Below are positions 1 to 6,682 of a DNA stretch of 8,921 bases, piece after piece. The notes under the pieces were generated by a model. That model ran no database searches and was not told the DNA's origin. It worked only from the letters and a program-made list of their open reading frames with translations. Positions within the stretch are counted from its first letter, which is position 1; every line of letters starts with the position of its first letter. A program made the translations under genes and the position numbers. The stretch comes from Bacteroidales bacterium. GTDB lineage: Bacteria; Bacteroidota; Bacteroidia; Bacteroidales; UBA1715. Location: positions 1 through 8,921 of the forward strand of contig JAFZTG010000218.1 in assembly GCA_017618935.1 (NCBI GenBank), written 5' to 3'.

Positions 1-58
1 GTATATTTGTGTAATTAATGCAGATGGACAAAAAACGACAAAGACTTTTGTGAAATAA
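1..58 (+). CDS. 3' end of an upstream gene, probable T9SS-sorted exported protein (partial)
   Basis: An open frame enters from the left edge (first full codon at base 2) and ends at TAA 56-58. It encodes YICVINADGQKTTKTFVK. The pattern (G)-x-Y-[hydrophobic]-x-[hydrophobic] then a Gly turn, a Thr/Lys-rich strand and a final F-V-K stop resembles the very end of type A C-terminal sorting domains used by the type IX secretion system of Bacteroidota, which commonly close with a Lys-rich strand ending in VK or VKQ. That assignment is inference from 18 residues. The alternative is the last strand of an Ig-like or fibronectin-like domain, or a chance open frame. The next gene begins 31 bases downstream, so the two could be cotranscribed. 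Confidence 0.5.
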   Translation, partial: YICVINADGQKTTKTFVK

Positions 59-89
59 AAATAAGTTTAACTAAAGATTCGATAATAGT

Positions 90-578
90 ATGAAAAAAGT
101 AGTTTTTTGGATGCTATGTGCATCTGTATGTTTCGGTTTCCTTGCAACGTCTTGTAGCAAAGACGAGGAGGAAAATTCTATTGACCCAAAGAATGTTACC
201 AAAAGCGATTCTGAAGATCATGGTTCAGCAATTTCTGTAATTCAAAATCAAATTATCGGAACAGACTGGTATCTTGAATATAAAACTGGAACCGATGACT
301 ATAATAACTCCGCAAGCAAACACAGTGTTTATTTCAATTTTTCAGAAAGTGAAATATTTGAGATAGATGTGGAAAGTGGCAACAAGGCAAAAAGATGCAC
401 GTACATAACATTAGGGGACACCGCAATTGCATACAATGATTTGGTTCTATGCGAGGCGCTTAAAGTGGAAAACGTGAAACTTTCAAATGACACCTTATAT
501 TTCGGTTATGAGAAAGAACAAATTTCTGGGTATTTTGTAAAAAAAGAAATTGTGGATAATTCAAACGTTAAATTTTAA
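90..578 (+). CDS. Hypothetical lipoprotein with Bacteroidota export signal
   Basis: This is a 162-residue exported lipoprotein of unknown function. The N-terminus is a type II signal peptide: MKK, a hydrophobic stretch to residue 20, then the lipobox A-T-S-C with Cys22 as the predicted acylated residue. The mature protein starts CSKDEEE; an acidic run directly after the Cys is the surface-export type of signal described for Bacteroidota lipoproteins, so outer-membrane, possibly surface, location is likely. Residues about 30-50 are a polar linker. From about residue 55 (IIGTDWYLEY) onward, short alternating beta strands with Tyr/Phe are seen, reminiscent of lipocalin-like small beta-barrel domains, but no named family is recognised. 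The ATG at 90 is chosen because the signal peptide begins exactly there. The next lipoprotein gene starts 11 bases after the stop, suggesting an operon. There is no catalytic signature. Confidence 0.85.
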   Translation: MKKVVFWMLCASVCFGFLATSCSKDEEENSIDPKNVTKSDSEDHGSAISVIQNQIIGTDWYLEYKTGTDDYNNSASKHSVYFNFSESEIFEIDVESGNKAKRCTYITLGDTAIAYNDLVLCEALKVENVKLSNDTLYFGYEKEQISGYFVKKEIVDNSNVKF

Positions 579-589
579 AAATAGATGGT

Positions 590-988
590 ATGAAAAAAGT
601 GCTTTTTATCTCAATGCTTGCTGTGGCAGCGATAGTTGCCTGCAACAAGGAAGACGAGGAAACAACTCCTCAAGTGCAAGAACCGCAGAAAACAGAACCT
701 GTTACTGCGAATGACCAAATCACTATCCTGAAAGCCGACGAAGATGGCGTATTGGCAAACATCGACGGCAAGGATACCTTGATTGTGGTTGGAGTACCTT
801 ACGGAGAACCAGCGGTTATAAAAGGTTCTATTGTTGTGCAAGTGGGCGAAGGTGACAATGTTCACGATTCTGTAATCTACATCTACGCATCAAAACCTAT
901 AGAGCGTGATTACACGTACGACACTATCACCGAACGTATTGGCGACCACGACACCACCTACACTATCCCTGTGCCGAAAAAACAGTAA
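590..988 (+). CDS. Hypothetical small lipoprotein
   Basis: This is a 132-residue lipoprotein of unknown function. The signal peptide MKKVLFISMLAVAAI runs into lipobox I-V-A-C with Cys18, and the mature start is CNKEDEE, again an acidic export-type signal. A Pro/Thr/Gln-rich linker (about residues 25-40) leads to a small domain (about 42-107) with several Asp/Gly turns and Val/Ile-rich strands, so it is probably all-beta. The tail contains an unusual run rich in Asp, Tyr and Thr (DYTYDTITERIGDHDTTYTI, residues 108-127). The gene lies 11 bases after the preceding lipoprotein gene and is followed by an intrinsic terminator at 1009-1042, so it is the last gene of its transcript. Apart from the signal peptides, I see no clear similarity between the two lipoproteins. 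The pairing suggests joint expression but does not reveal a job. Confidence 0.85.
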   Translation: MKKVLFISMLAVAAIVACNKEDEETTPQVQEPQKTEPVTANDQITILKADEDGVLANIDGKDTLIVVGVPYGEPAVIKGSIVVQVGEGDNVHDSVIYIYASKPIERDYTYDTITERIGDHDTTYTIPVPKKQ

Positions 989-1008
989 AAGATTGGTTTC
1001 TGGTATGT

Positions 1009-1042
1009 AAAAAAGACAATCCAAAAATGGGTTGTCTTTTTT
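1009..1042 (+). terminator. Intrinsic terminator of the lipoprotein pair
   Basis: The arm AAAAAAGACAA (1009-1019) pairs perfectly with TTGTCTTTTTT (1032-1042). The stem extends inward by one T-G wobble and two C-G pairs around a 6-base loop (1023-1028). The T-run at 1037-1042 forms the 3' arm and U-tract on the plus strand. The hairpin begins 20 bases after the stop codon of the second lipoprotein gene. The A/T-rich stem base makes it potentially bidirectional. Confidence 0.85.
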
Positions 1043-1052
1043 GTGTTTTAGC

Positions 1053-1081
1053 AAAAAAAGAGGACCAAATGGTCCTCTTTT
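1053..1081 (-). terminator. Intrinsic terminator of rocD
   Basis: An 11-bp perfect stem (1056-1066 with 1071-1081, core GAGGACC/GGTCCTC) closes on a 4-base loop (1067-1070). Read on the minus strand, the stem begins three bases after the rocD stop codon and runs into seven T residues (complement of 1053-1059). It faces the terminator at 1009-1042, so the two convergent transcripts are separated by one hairpin each. It could also act on the plus strand because T residues flank that side too (1078-1081). Confidence 0.85.
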
Positions 1082-1084
1082 CTG

Positions 1085-2302
1085 TTATGCAAATTGCTTG
1101 AACGTTTTCTTAATGATTTCGATACTATCGCGAAGTTGTTCCTCGTTGATTACAAGCGGTGGAGCAAAACGGATAATATGTTCGTGAGTTGGTTTTGCCA
1201 ACAAACCATTGTCGCGCAATGCCAAGCAGAAATCCCAAGCTTTCTTTCCGTTGTGTGGTTCAATAATAACGGCGTTCAACAAACCTTTACCACGAACCAA
1301 TTTCTTCATTGGGTGTTGGAAAGAATTCAACTCGTCGCGGAAGATTTTTCCAAGACGTTCAGCGTTTTCAGCCAATTTTTCGTCTTTCAAAACTGAAAGA
1401 GCAGCGATGGCAACTTTTGCAGCAATTGGGTTTCCACCGTAAGTAGAGCCGTGTTCGCCCGGTTTAATGTTCAACATAATGTCGTCGTCAGCCAAAACTG
1501 CAGAAACAGGCAACATACCGCCGCTGATTGCCTTACCCAAGATAAGAATGTCAGGACGAACGCCTTCGTGGTCGCAGCAAAGCATTTTACCCGTACGGGC
1601 CAAACCAGTCTGAACTTCGTCGGCAATGAAAAGTACGTTGTGTTTTTTACACAAATCGTAGCATTTTTTCAAATAACCATCGTGAGGAACATATACACCA
1701 GCTTCACCTTGAATAGGTTCTACCAAGAAACCAGCAACTTTGTCACCTTCTTTTTCAAGAACTTTTGCAAGAGCGTCAACATCGTCGTAAGGAACTTTGA
1801 TGAAACCAGGAGTAAGCGGACCGTAGTTCGCATACGATTCAGGGTCGATTGACATTGATATGATAGAGATGGTTCTTCCGTGGAAGTTTCCTTCGCAGCA
1901 GATGATTTTTACTTCATCGTTTGGAATACCTTTCTTTACAACACCCCAACGACGAGCAAGTTTCAATGCAGTTTCGTCACCTTCGGCACCAGTGTTCATC
2001 GGTAACAATTTGTCGTAACCGAAAAATTTAGTTGCAAATTCCTCATATTCACCAAGCGTATCGTTGAAAAATGCACGTGAAGTAAGGGAAATCTTTTGTG
2101 CTTGGTCAACCATTGCCTTTACGATTTTTGGATGGCAATGTCCTTGGTTTACTGCTGAATATGCAGATAGGTAATCATAATAGCGTTTGCCGTCGGTGTC
2201 CCATACATACACACCTTCGCCTTTCGCCAAAACTACAGGGAGCGGATGGTAGTTGTGAGCGCCATACTTAAGCTCTCTGTCCATGTAATCTTGCTGAGTC
2301 AT
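1085..2302 (-). CDS. rocD: Ornithine--oxo-acid aminotransferase
   Basis: This is a cytosolic PLP enzyme that moves the delta-amino group of L-ornithine to 2-oxoglutarate, giving glutamate 5-semialdehyde and glutamate, and so links arginine/ornithine to proline and glutamate. The 405-residue length is usual for the family. Class III aminotransferase motifs are complete: [13 protein letters not shown] (46-58), [16 protein letters not shown] (102-117), NFHGRT (139-144), EPIQGEAGV (195-203), [12 protein letters not shown] (228-239) with the PLP-ring Asp228, Lys257 in LGKAISGG as the Schiff-base lysine, and IRFAPPL (377-383). By alignment from memory with human OAT, Tyr18 and Tyr48 match the ornithine-specificity tyrosines 55 and 85, Arg143 matches Arg180, and Glu200/Arg378 match the Glu235-Arg413 gate. 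This favours OAT over acetylornithine or GABA aminotransferase. The gene appears monocistronic, with its own promoter and terminator. The start ATG at 2302 gives the family N-terminus. Confidence 0.95.
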   Translation of the reverse strand: MTQQDYMDRELKYGAHNYHPLPVVLAKGEGVYVWDTDGKRYYDYLSAYSAVNQGHCHPKIVKAMVDQAQKISLTSRAFFNDTLGEYEEFATKFFGYDKLLPMNTGAEGDETALKLARRWGVVKKGIPNDEVKIICCEGNFHGRTISIISMSIDPESYANYGPLTPGFIKVPYDDVDALAKVLEKEGDKVAGFLVEPIQGEAGVYVPHDGYLKKCYDLCKKHNVLFIADEVQTGLARTGKMLCCDHEGVRPDILILGKAISGGMLPVSAVLADDDIMLNIKPGEHGSTYGGNPIAAKVAIAALSVLKDEKLAENAERLGKIFRDELNSFQHPMKKLVRGKGLLNAVIIEPHNGKKAWDFCLALRDNGLLAKPTHEHIIRFAPPLVINEEQLRDSIEIIKKTFKQFA

Positions 2303-2342
2303 TGTATTATTATTTATTGATTAAACTTTATTTTTTACGTGC

Positions 2343-2350
2343 CAAAGGTA
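2343..2350 (-). promoter_or_regulatory. Candidate -7 element of the rocD promoter
   Basis: The minus strand reads TACCTTTG, an exact match to the Bacteroidota -7 consensus TAnnTTTG. A start about 7 bases downstream would give a leader of roughly 34 bases before the rocD ATG at 2302. No well-spaced -33 TTTG is visible: the nearest (complement of 2362-2365) leaves only 11 bases, too short. The same octamer precedes parE. Confidence 0.5.
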
Positions 2351-2461
2351 GAAATATTTTTCAAATGTTAATCTAAAAAAAAGAGATTGTCCATATCATT
2401 TTGAAAAAAATGTATTTGTACTTTTACGTAAGGAGAAATTGTTTTTTTTTCATAAAATTCA

Positions 2462-2491
2462 TTTGTCATACAATAAAATTCCGTTATTTTG
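2462..2491 (+). promoter_or_regulatory. Candidate promoter of the DUF3467-rlmB operon
   Basis: TTTG at 2462-2465 is followed after 18 bases by TTATTTTG at 2484-2491, one mismatch from the -7 consensus TAnnTTTG. This is close to the expected Bacteroidota spacing. Predicted transcription would begin near 2498, giving a leader of only about 13 bases before the ATG at 2511. The location supports the downstream ATG as the true start. AT-richness makes chance matches likely, so confidence is moderate. Confidence 0.4.
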
Positions 2492-2510
2492 TTTTAGAAA
2501 ATTCTTTAAT

Positions 2511-2819
2511 ATGGAAAATAATAACAATCAACAACAATTGAGCATTGATCTGTCTGCCGATGTGGCAGAAGGGACATATTCTAATTTGGCGATTATTTCA
2601 CATTCAAATACGGAATTTATCTTAGATTTTGTAAGAATGATGCCGGGAATGCCCAAAGCAAAGGTGATGTCAAGGGTAATATTGACTCCCGAACATGCGA
2701 AAAAGCTTTTGAATGCCTTGCAAGAAAATATAGCAAAGTACGAGAAGAATGTCGGGATGATTAAGCAAAACGAGAATTTTACGATAAACAATTTTGGCCC
2801 AAATTCAGCTCAGGCATAG
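2511..2819 (+). CDS. DUF3467 domain-containing protein
   Basis: This is a 102-residue cytosolic protein of unknown function, recognised as DUF3467. After a short Asn/Gln-rich lead (MENNNNQQQ), the family core is seen: IDLSADVAEGTYSNLAIISH (about 11-30), a TEFILDFVRMMPGMPKAKV segment (about 33-51), and SRVILTPEHAKKLLNALQENI (about 53-73). It has no signal peptide or membrane segment. The family is widespread in Bacteroidota and is predicted to form a compact alpha/beta fold; its role is not established. The ATG at 2511 is preferred over an in-frame TTG at 2439, because the extra 24 residues are a low-complexity Phe/Lys stretch and a candidate promoter lies between. The rlmB start is only three bases after this stop, so the two are almost certainly cotranscribed. 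From memory, relatives often sit near rpoBC in Bacteroides, so this setting may differ. Confidence 0.88.
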   Translation: MENNNNQQQLSIDLSADVAEGTYSNLAIISHSNTEFILDFVRMMPGMPKAKVMSRVILTPEHAKKLLNALQENIAKYEKNVGMIKQNENFTINNFGPNSAQA

Positions 2820-2822
2820 TGT

Positions 2823-3563
2823 ATGGAACAACAGGAACTGATATATGGTACGCACGCAATATTGGAAGCGTTACGCGATTGTAAACCTATTGACCAAATT
2901 TTGATAAAAAAACAATCTGATAACGAGCAGATTAGAGAGATTATTTATTTGGCACGGAAGCAAAATGTCACTATCAAAAGTGTTCCCATAGAGAAATTAA
3001 ACAGACTTACGAAAAAGGCTCATCAAGGTATAATTGCTTTTATGTCGCCAATAGAGTTTCAGGATATAGAGCAAATAGTTCCTTCGTTATTTGAAAAGGG
3101 CGAAACGCCGTTTCTTGTGATTCTTGACCAAGTATGTGATGTTCGAAATTTTGGTGCGATAACACGTACGTGTGAATGTATGGGTGTTCATGCAATTATT
3201 GTTCCTCAAAAAGGAGCAGCACAAATCGGTGCCGATGCGGTAAAGACTTCGGCTGGCGCATTGCTGAAAGTACCCGTTTGTAAAGTTAAGTCTTTGAAGG
3301 GGGCAATTGCATATCTCAAAGATTGTGGTATTCAAATTATGTGTGCAGCCGAGAAATTCTCAAAAAAATGTAATGAAGCTGATTTTACCCAACCGTTAGG
3401 TTTAGTTTTTGGTGCTGAAGAGGATGGCATTGAGGAATCCATTATTGAAATGGCTGATGGTTGTGTGAAAGTTCCAATGAAAGGTAAGATTTCGTCGTTG
3501 AATGTTTCGGTAGCGGCAGGAATGTGTATATATGAAGTATGTCGTCAACGTGACAATTCATAA
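2823..3563 (+). CDS. rlmB: 23S rRNA (guanosine-2'-O-)-methyltransferase RlmB (SpoU/TrmH family)
   Basis: The enzyme is predicted to methylate the 2'-OH of the guanosine equivalent to G2251 in the P-loop of 23S rRNA, using S-adenosylmethionine, during large-subunit maturation. The 246 residues match E. coli RlmB in length. The N-terminal L30e-like substrate-binding domain (about 1-75) starts with the typical YGTHAILEAL (8-17). The C-terminal SPOUT domain has the three knotted motifs: DQVCDVRNFGAITRTCE (102-118) with Asn109 and the conserved Arg115, VFGAEEDGI (195-203), and SSLNVSVAAGMCIYEV (224-239). All expected signature residues appear present. TrmH-type tRNA methylation is a less likely alternative, given the L30e domain. 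The gene lies three bases after DUF3467, with no terminator between. No clear terminator is seen in the 95-base gap that follows. Confidence 0.92.
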   Translation: MEQQELIYGTHAILEALRDCKPIDQILIKKQSDNEQIREIIYLARKQNVTIKSVPIEKLNRLTKKAHQGIIAFMSPIEFQDIEQIVPSLFEKGETPFLVILDQVCDVRNFGAITRTCECMGVHAIIVPQKGAAQIGADAVKTSAGALLKVPVCKVKSLKGAIAYLKDCGIQIMCAAEKFSKKCNEADFTQPLGLVFGAEEDGIEESIIEMADGCVKVPMKGKISSLNVSVAAGMCIYEVCRQRDNS

Positions 3564-3603
3564 TGGGTAGAAACGGGTTGTCTGGAAATTGTAAAAACTG
3601 AAT

Positions 3604-3638
3604 TTTGGTATAGTTATTGCAAGTTTTTTATATCTTTG
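3604..3638 (+). promoter_or_regulatory. Candidate promoter of the Lys-rich lipoprotein gene
   Basis: TATCTTTG at 3631-3638 matches the Bacteroidota -7 consensus TAnnTTTG exactly. TTTG at 3604-3607 is the possible -33 element, but the 23-base spacer is longer than usual. Transcription would start near 3645, leaving about 14 bases before the ATG at 3659. This makes the small gene likely to be independent of rlmB. Confidence 0.5.
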
Positions 3639-3658
3639 TATAATTAAATGTTTTTGAT

Positions 3659-3931
3659 ATGAAAAAATTAGTTTCAATTTTCGTTGTCGCTTTGCTTTGC
3701 TCTTGTGCAATTCCAACGACTTTGACAAACAATTCTCAACAAGAATCAACGACAAACGGCACTACCCCACAGCAGAATTTGCCGAAAAAGCAAGCGAAAA
3801 AAACCACAAATAATCAGGCACAACAGGCTTCTGGCACGACAGAAAACAAGCAGGCAAAGAAAACGACAAACAATTCTTCGACTCCTGCTCCTGCACCAGC
3901 AAAAAAACAAGCGAAAAAAACTACAAAATAA
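3659..3931 (+). CDS. Small Lys-rich repeat lipoprotein, function unknown
   Basis: This is a 90-residue protein with a type II signal peptide (MKKLVSIFVVALLCSC; predicted acylated Cys16 in L-C-S-C). The mature part has no hydrophobic core and is rich in Thr, Asn, Gln, Lys, Ala and Pro, so it is probably disordered. Three copies of an octapeptide are seen: KKQAKKTT at 43-50 and 82-89, and NKQAKKTT at 63-70, spaced 20 and 19 residues apart, with TTN-type or PAPAP linkers. The charge is strongly positive and there is no acidic run after the Cys, unlike the other lipoproteins here. This favours a periplasm-facing protein that could contact anionic envelope polymers. The AKK repeats also resemble histone-H1-like tails, but the signal peptide argues against a nucleoid role. 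It has its own candidate promoter. No family is recognised. Confidence 0.8.
   Translation: MKKLVSIFVVALLCSCAIPTTLTNNSQQESTTNGTTPQQNLPKKQAKKTTNNQAQQASGTTENKQAKKTTNNSSTPAPAPAKKQAKKTTK
3785..3925 (+). repeat. Three-copy coding repeat, (K/N)KQAKKTT
   Basis: Repeat units lie at 3785-3808, 3845-3868 and 3902-3925, inside the small lipoprotein gene. Units 1 and 3 are nearly identical in DNA (differing at two third codon positions). Unit 2 differs at several third positions (AAG/CAG/GCA/AAG/ACG choices) and in its first codon, yet keeps seven of eight residues. Conservation of the peptide despite codon drift points to selection on the peptide or to an old duplication. Confidence 0.85.
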
Positions 3932-3969
3932 CAGTTTCGCCTTTCTCGCTCATTGTGTGATTGTTGATA

Positions 3970-3993
3970 ACTCGTGAAATCTTCGTCGCGAGT
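3970..3993 (+). other. Stem-loop between the small lipoprotein gene and parE
   Basis: ACTCGTGA (3970-3977) pairs with TCGCGAGT (3986-3993) over eight base pairs including one T-G wobble, around an 8-base loop. A T-rich stretch (TTCTTTTTG, 4001-4009) follows seven bases later. This could be a weak terminator for the small lipoprotein transcript, but the U-tract is not adjacent to the stem, so the role is uncertain. Confidence 0.35.
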
Positions 3994-4019
3994 AACGATA
4001 TTCTTTTTGCGACAAAAAG

Positions 4020-4027
4020 TACCTTTG
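4020..4027 (+). promoter_or_regulatory. Candidate -7 element of the parE promoter
   Basis: TACCTTTG exactly matches TAnnTTTG and is identical to the octamer upstream of rocD. A start near 4034 would leave about 18 bases before the parE ATG at 4052. No TTTG is present at the usual -33 distance (the one at 4006-4009 is only 10 bases away). Confidence 0.5.
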
Positions 4028-4051
4028 TTGTGCAAATAGTAAAGGTGCAAA

Positions 4052-5923
4052 ATGGCTGAAATTAACGAATATACAGAAGAAAATATCAGAACCCTCGAAG
4101 GCGTGGAACACATACGCCTTCGTCCGGGTATGTATATCGGTAAACTTGGCGACGGCTCGCATTCCGACGACGGAATCTACGTTCTTGTCAAAGAAGTGAT
4201 TGACAACTCCATTGACGAATTTCGTATGGGAGCCGGTAAGGTGATTGATGTCGTTGTTAAAGATGGCAAAGTGTCTGTCCGCGACTATGGTCGTGGTATT
4301 CCTCTTGGTAAATTGCTTGACTGCGTGTCAATCTTGAATACTGGTGCAAAGTACGATTCTAAGGCGTTCAAAAAATCTGTCGGTTTGAATGGTGTGGGTA
4401 CCAAGGCAGTCAATGCTCTTTCGTGGAAATTTTCGGCTCAATCGTTCCGTAACGGCGAAACTCGCCGAATAGAGTTCAAACAGGGAAAACTTGTAGCTGA
4501 TACGGGTGTCGTAAAAGATGACGGAAACAAAGTGCAACAAGGTACTCTCATTGAGTTTGAACCAGATTCAAGCAAAGGTCTTTTTGAAAATTACGCCTTC
4601 CGAGACGATTTCATCGAGACGATGATGCGTAATTATTCGTACTTAAATACGGGACTTACCATAAATTACAACGGTCTGAAATTCAACTCAAAAAATGGTT
4701 TGTTGGATTTGTTGACCGAAAATTTTGAAAGAGATCAAATCGTGCCATTGTACCCGATTATCCATCTGAAAGGTACCGATATTGAAATTGTACTTACGCA
4801 TACCGAACAAACTGGCGACGACTATTATTCGTTTGTAAACGGACAATATACGATTCAAGGCGGAACTCACGAAAGTGCGTATAGAGAGGCATTGGGGAAA
4901 ACAATCAAGGAATTTTTCAATAAAAACCAGGAACTTTCCGATATTCGAAATGGCATTGTAGGTGCTATCGCAATCAATGTTGAAGAACCCGTATTCGAAA
5001 GCCAGACAAAGGTGAAATTGGGCTCTCGCAATATGACGCCCCAAGAAGACAGCATCTCGGTCAACAAGTTTGTGAACGACTTTGTGAAACAGGAACTTGA
5101 CGATTACTTGCACAAACACCCCGAAATTACCGAGGTGATGGCAAAAAAAATCCAAGACTCCGAAAAAGAACGCAAGGCAATTGATGTTGTTCGAAGCAAA
5201 TCAATGTCGAAGCGGGCAAGTCTGAACAATAAAAAATTGCGTGATTGTCGCTATCACTACAATACAAATCACGAACTTCGCGAAGAAACCTCCATTTTCA
5301 TTACCGAGGGTGATTCGGCAAGTGGTTCCATTACGAAATCAAGAAATGCTTCAACACAAGCAGTTTTCAGTCTGAAAGGTAAACCACTGAATGCCATAAA
5401 GGCAAAGCAAAAAGACATTTACGAAAACGAAGAGTTGAATCTTTTGCAGTCGGCCCTCAATATAGAAGGGTCGCTGGAAAATCTTCGCTACAACAAGGTC
5501 ATTATTGCCACCGATGCCGATGATGATGGTATGCATATCAGAATGTTGCTGGTATCGTTCTTCCTGAAATATTGTCCGAACTTGATCCGCGAAGGACACG
5601 TATATATTCTGCAAACGCCTTTGTTCCGTGTAAGAAACAAAAAGGAAACGCGCTACTGCTACACCGACGAGGAGCGTGTGGCTGCAATCAACGCCCTTTG
5701 TTCCGACCCGAAAATGGAAATCACCCGATTCAAAGGTCTTGGAGAAATTTCGCCCGATGAATTTACCTTGTTTATCGGAAAAGATATTCACTTGGAACCA
5801 GTTGTCATCAACCACGACACGCAACTGAGCGAAATGCTGAATTTCTATATGGGCGACAATACTCCCGAACGTCAGGAATTTCTATTCCAGAATCTAAGAA
5901 TCGACACCGACGAACTACGCTAA
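4052..5923 (+). CDS. parE: DNA topoisomerase IV subunit B
   Basis: This is the ATPase subunit of a type IIA topoisomerase, which with ParC decatenates and relaxes chromosomes using ATP. At 623 residues it fits ParE rather than the longer GyrB forms. The GHKL ATPase domain is complete: LRPGMYIG (23-30), EVIDNSIDE (48-56) with catalytic Glu48 and Mg-binding Asn52, DYGRGIPLG (78-86), and the ATP-lid glycines [14 protein letters not shown] (111-124). The transducer domain has QTKVKLGS (318-325) with the ATP-contacting Lys320. The TOPRIM domain has EGDSASGS (419-426) with Glu419, and DADDDG (488-493) with Asp488/Asp490 for metal. The C-terminal RFKGLGE (559-565) is the family's DNA-gate signature. 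All key residues are intact. parC is not adjacent in this window. The ATG at 4052 follows a candidate -7 element. The stop overlaps that of the opposing EI24 gene. Confidence 0.95.
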   Translation: MAEINEYTEENIRTLEGVEHIRLRPGMYIGKLGDGSHSDDGIYVLVKEVIDNSIDEFRMGAGKVIDVVVKDGKVSVRDYGRGIPLGKLLDCVSILNTGAKYDSKAFKKSVGLNGVGTKAVNALSWKFSAQSFRNGETRRIEFKQGKLVADTGVVKDDGNKVQQGTLIEFEPDSSKGLFENYAFRDDFIETMMRNYSYLNTGLTINYNGLKFNSKNGLLDLLTENFERDQIVPLYPIIHLKGTDIEIVLTHTEQTGDDYYSFVNGQYTIQGGTHESAYREALGKTIKEFFNKNQELSDIRNGIVGAIAINVEEPVFESQTKVKLGSRNMTPQEDSISVNKFVNDFVKQELDDYLHKHPEITEVMAKKIQDSEKERKAIDVVRSKSMSKRASLNNKKLRDCRYHYNTNHELREETSIFITEGDSASGSITKSRNASTQAVFSLKGKPLNAIKAKQKDIYENEELNLLQSALNIEGSLENLRYNKVIIATDADDDGMHIRMLLVSFFLKYCPNLIREGHVYILQTPLFRVRNKKETRYCYTDEERVAAINALCSDPKMEITRFKGLGEISPDEFTLFIGKDIHLEPVVINHDTQLSEMLNFYMGDNTPERQEFLFQNLRIDTDELR

Positions 5924-6672
5924 TTGTTCTTTTTTTCTATGTCCAAAACATGGATCGTTGCAGCCACGGTTGCTATGATAGCATAAAACGACGACAAGGC
6001 CACTCCAAGAACAGGAACGTACAACAACAAGGCAAATACGAATCCGTGACCACAACTCATCGCCTTTCGTTGTCGAACATAACGTACACTTTCGGATACT
6101 GAAAGTTTTTTTCGCTCGTTTGTGTAATCAATGAATGAAAAACCGTAAAAGTATGCTGAAACGAGAAATAAAATGACGGAAACAAACGGCGCAGCCATTG
6201 CCGCGGTGAAGAACGAACAGATAAAGAAAACGAAGCCAATAAGCATTTCCATACAAAAGTTCCGCAACGCTAGCAAAATCCCACGAATCACGTCGCTGAC
6301 AAATTGCCGAAGGTTGAATGGATAATCGTTGTCTGTGATTATTTTTTCCGTCTTCTCCGACAGGTACGCGAGAAACGGCGACATTATTATTACTATAATG
6401 TATCCGCCCCACATTCCTACTACTATGAAAAAGAGAATCCTGAAAAGAATCAACAGTAGGGAACTTACTAATCCGTCATATACATAATTAGTTAAGACTT
6501 TCATAGTCAGGTATTCCGTCAATTCACCAATGGAATATAGTCCTACGGACAACAAGAGAAGAAACAAGGCGACAGGAATGAGAAACGTCCACGAAAGTCC
6601 GTTTTTCCTGATGAAGGAAAATGCTTTCCCATGTAGCGACAGTGCCGTACTAAACTCTTGTATTACATTCAT
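5920..6672 (-). CDS. EI24/CysZ-like integral membrane protein
   Basis: This is a 250-residue inner-membrane protein of the EI24 domain family, which includes the sulfate permease CysZ; the substrate of Bacteroidota members is not established. Hydrophobic segments are visible at about 28-48, 70-98, 142-156, 158-180 and 211-240. Family landmarks are [14 protein letters not shown] (98-111) between the second and third segments, and a conserved-looking loop [20 protein letters not shown] (180-199) leading to a Gly-containing CGHGF before the last hydrophobic block. This matches the usual EI24 pattern of an I/L-D-Y motif, an LS/F-x-E helix and a small-residue turn. The ATG at 6672 is preferred to an in-frame TTG six bases upstream. 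It is the third gene of the minus-strand operon, ten bases after the DUF4270 stop. Its TAG overlaps the parE TAA, and no terminator is visible after it. Confidence 0.82.
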   Translation of the reverse strand: MNVIQEFSTALSLHGKAFSFIRKNGLSWTFLIPVALFLLLLSVGLYSIGELTEYLTMKVLTNYVYDGLVSSLLLILFRILFFIVVGMWGGYIIVIIMSPFLAYLSEKTEKIITDNDYPFNLRQFVSDVIRGILLALRNFCMEMLIGFVFFICSFFTAAMAAPFVSVILFLVSAYFYGFSFIDYTNERKKLSVSESVRYVRQRKAMSCGHGFVFALLLYVPVLGVALSSFYAIIATVAATIHVLDIEKKNN

Positions 6673-6682
6673 AACCAATGAG

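Noticed and set aside
62..69. TAAGTTTA as a -7 element for the first lipoprotein gene
   Set aside because: It mismatches the final G and the nearest TTTG (47-50) is only 11 bases upstream; the gene may simply be cotranscribed with the upstream one.
1451..1852. 133-codon antisense open frame inside rocD
   Set aside because: It is a shadow of a conserved aminotransferase gene; the translation resembles no protein family.
2439..2510. Upstream TTG start for the DUF3467 gene, preceded by a Shine-Dalgarno-like AAGGAG at 2430-2435
   Set aside because: The extra 24 residues are a Phe/Lys low-complexity stretch from a T-run, the family core starts right after the ATG at 2511, a candidate promoter lies inside the extension, and Bacteroidota depend little on Shine-Dalgarno sites.
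3564..3658. Terminator for rlmB in the 95-base gap
   Set aside because: Only a 6-bp ACAATT/AATTGT pairing over a very long loop could be found, without a T-run next to it.
4688..5824. Two long antisense open frames inside parE (155 and 157 codons)
   Set aside because: They lie opposite a fully intact, conserved topoisomerase gene, have Phe/Val-rich compositions typical of complementary-strand shadows, and show no domain.
6673..6678. TTG start for the EI24 gene six bases upstream of the ATG
   Set aside because: It adds only two residues and uses a rarer start codon; ATG at 6672 is adequate, although the TTG cannot be excluded.
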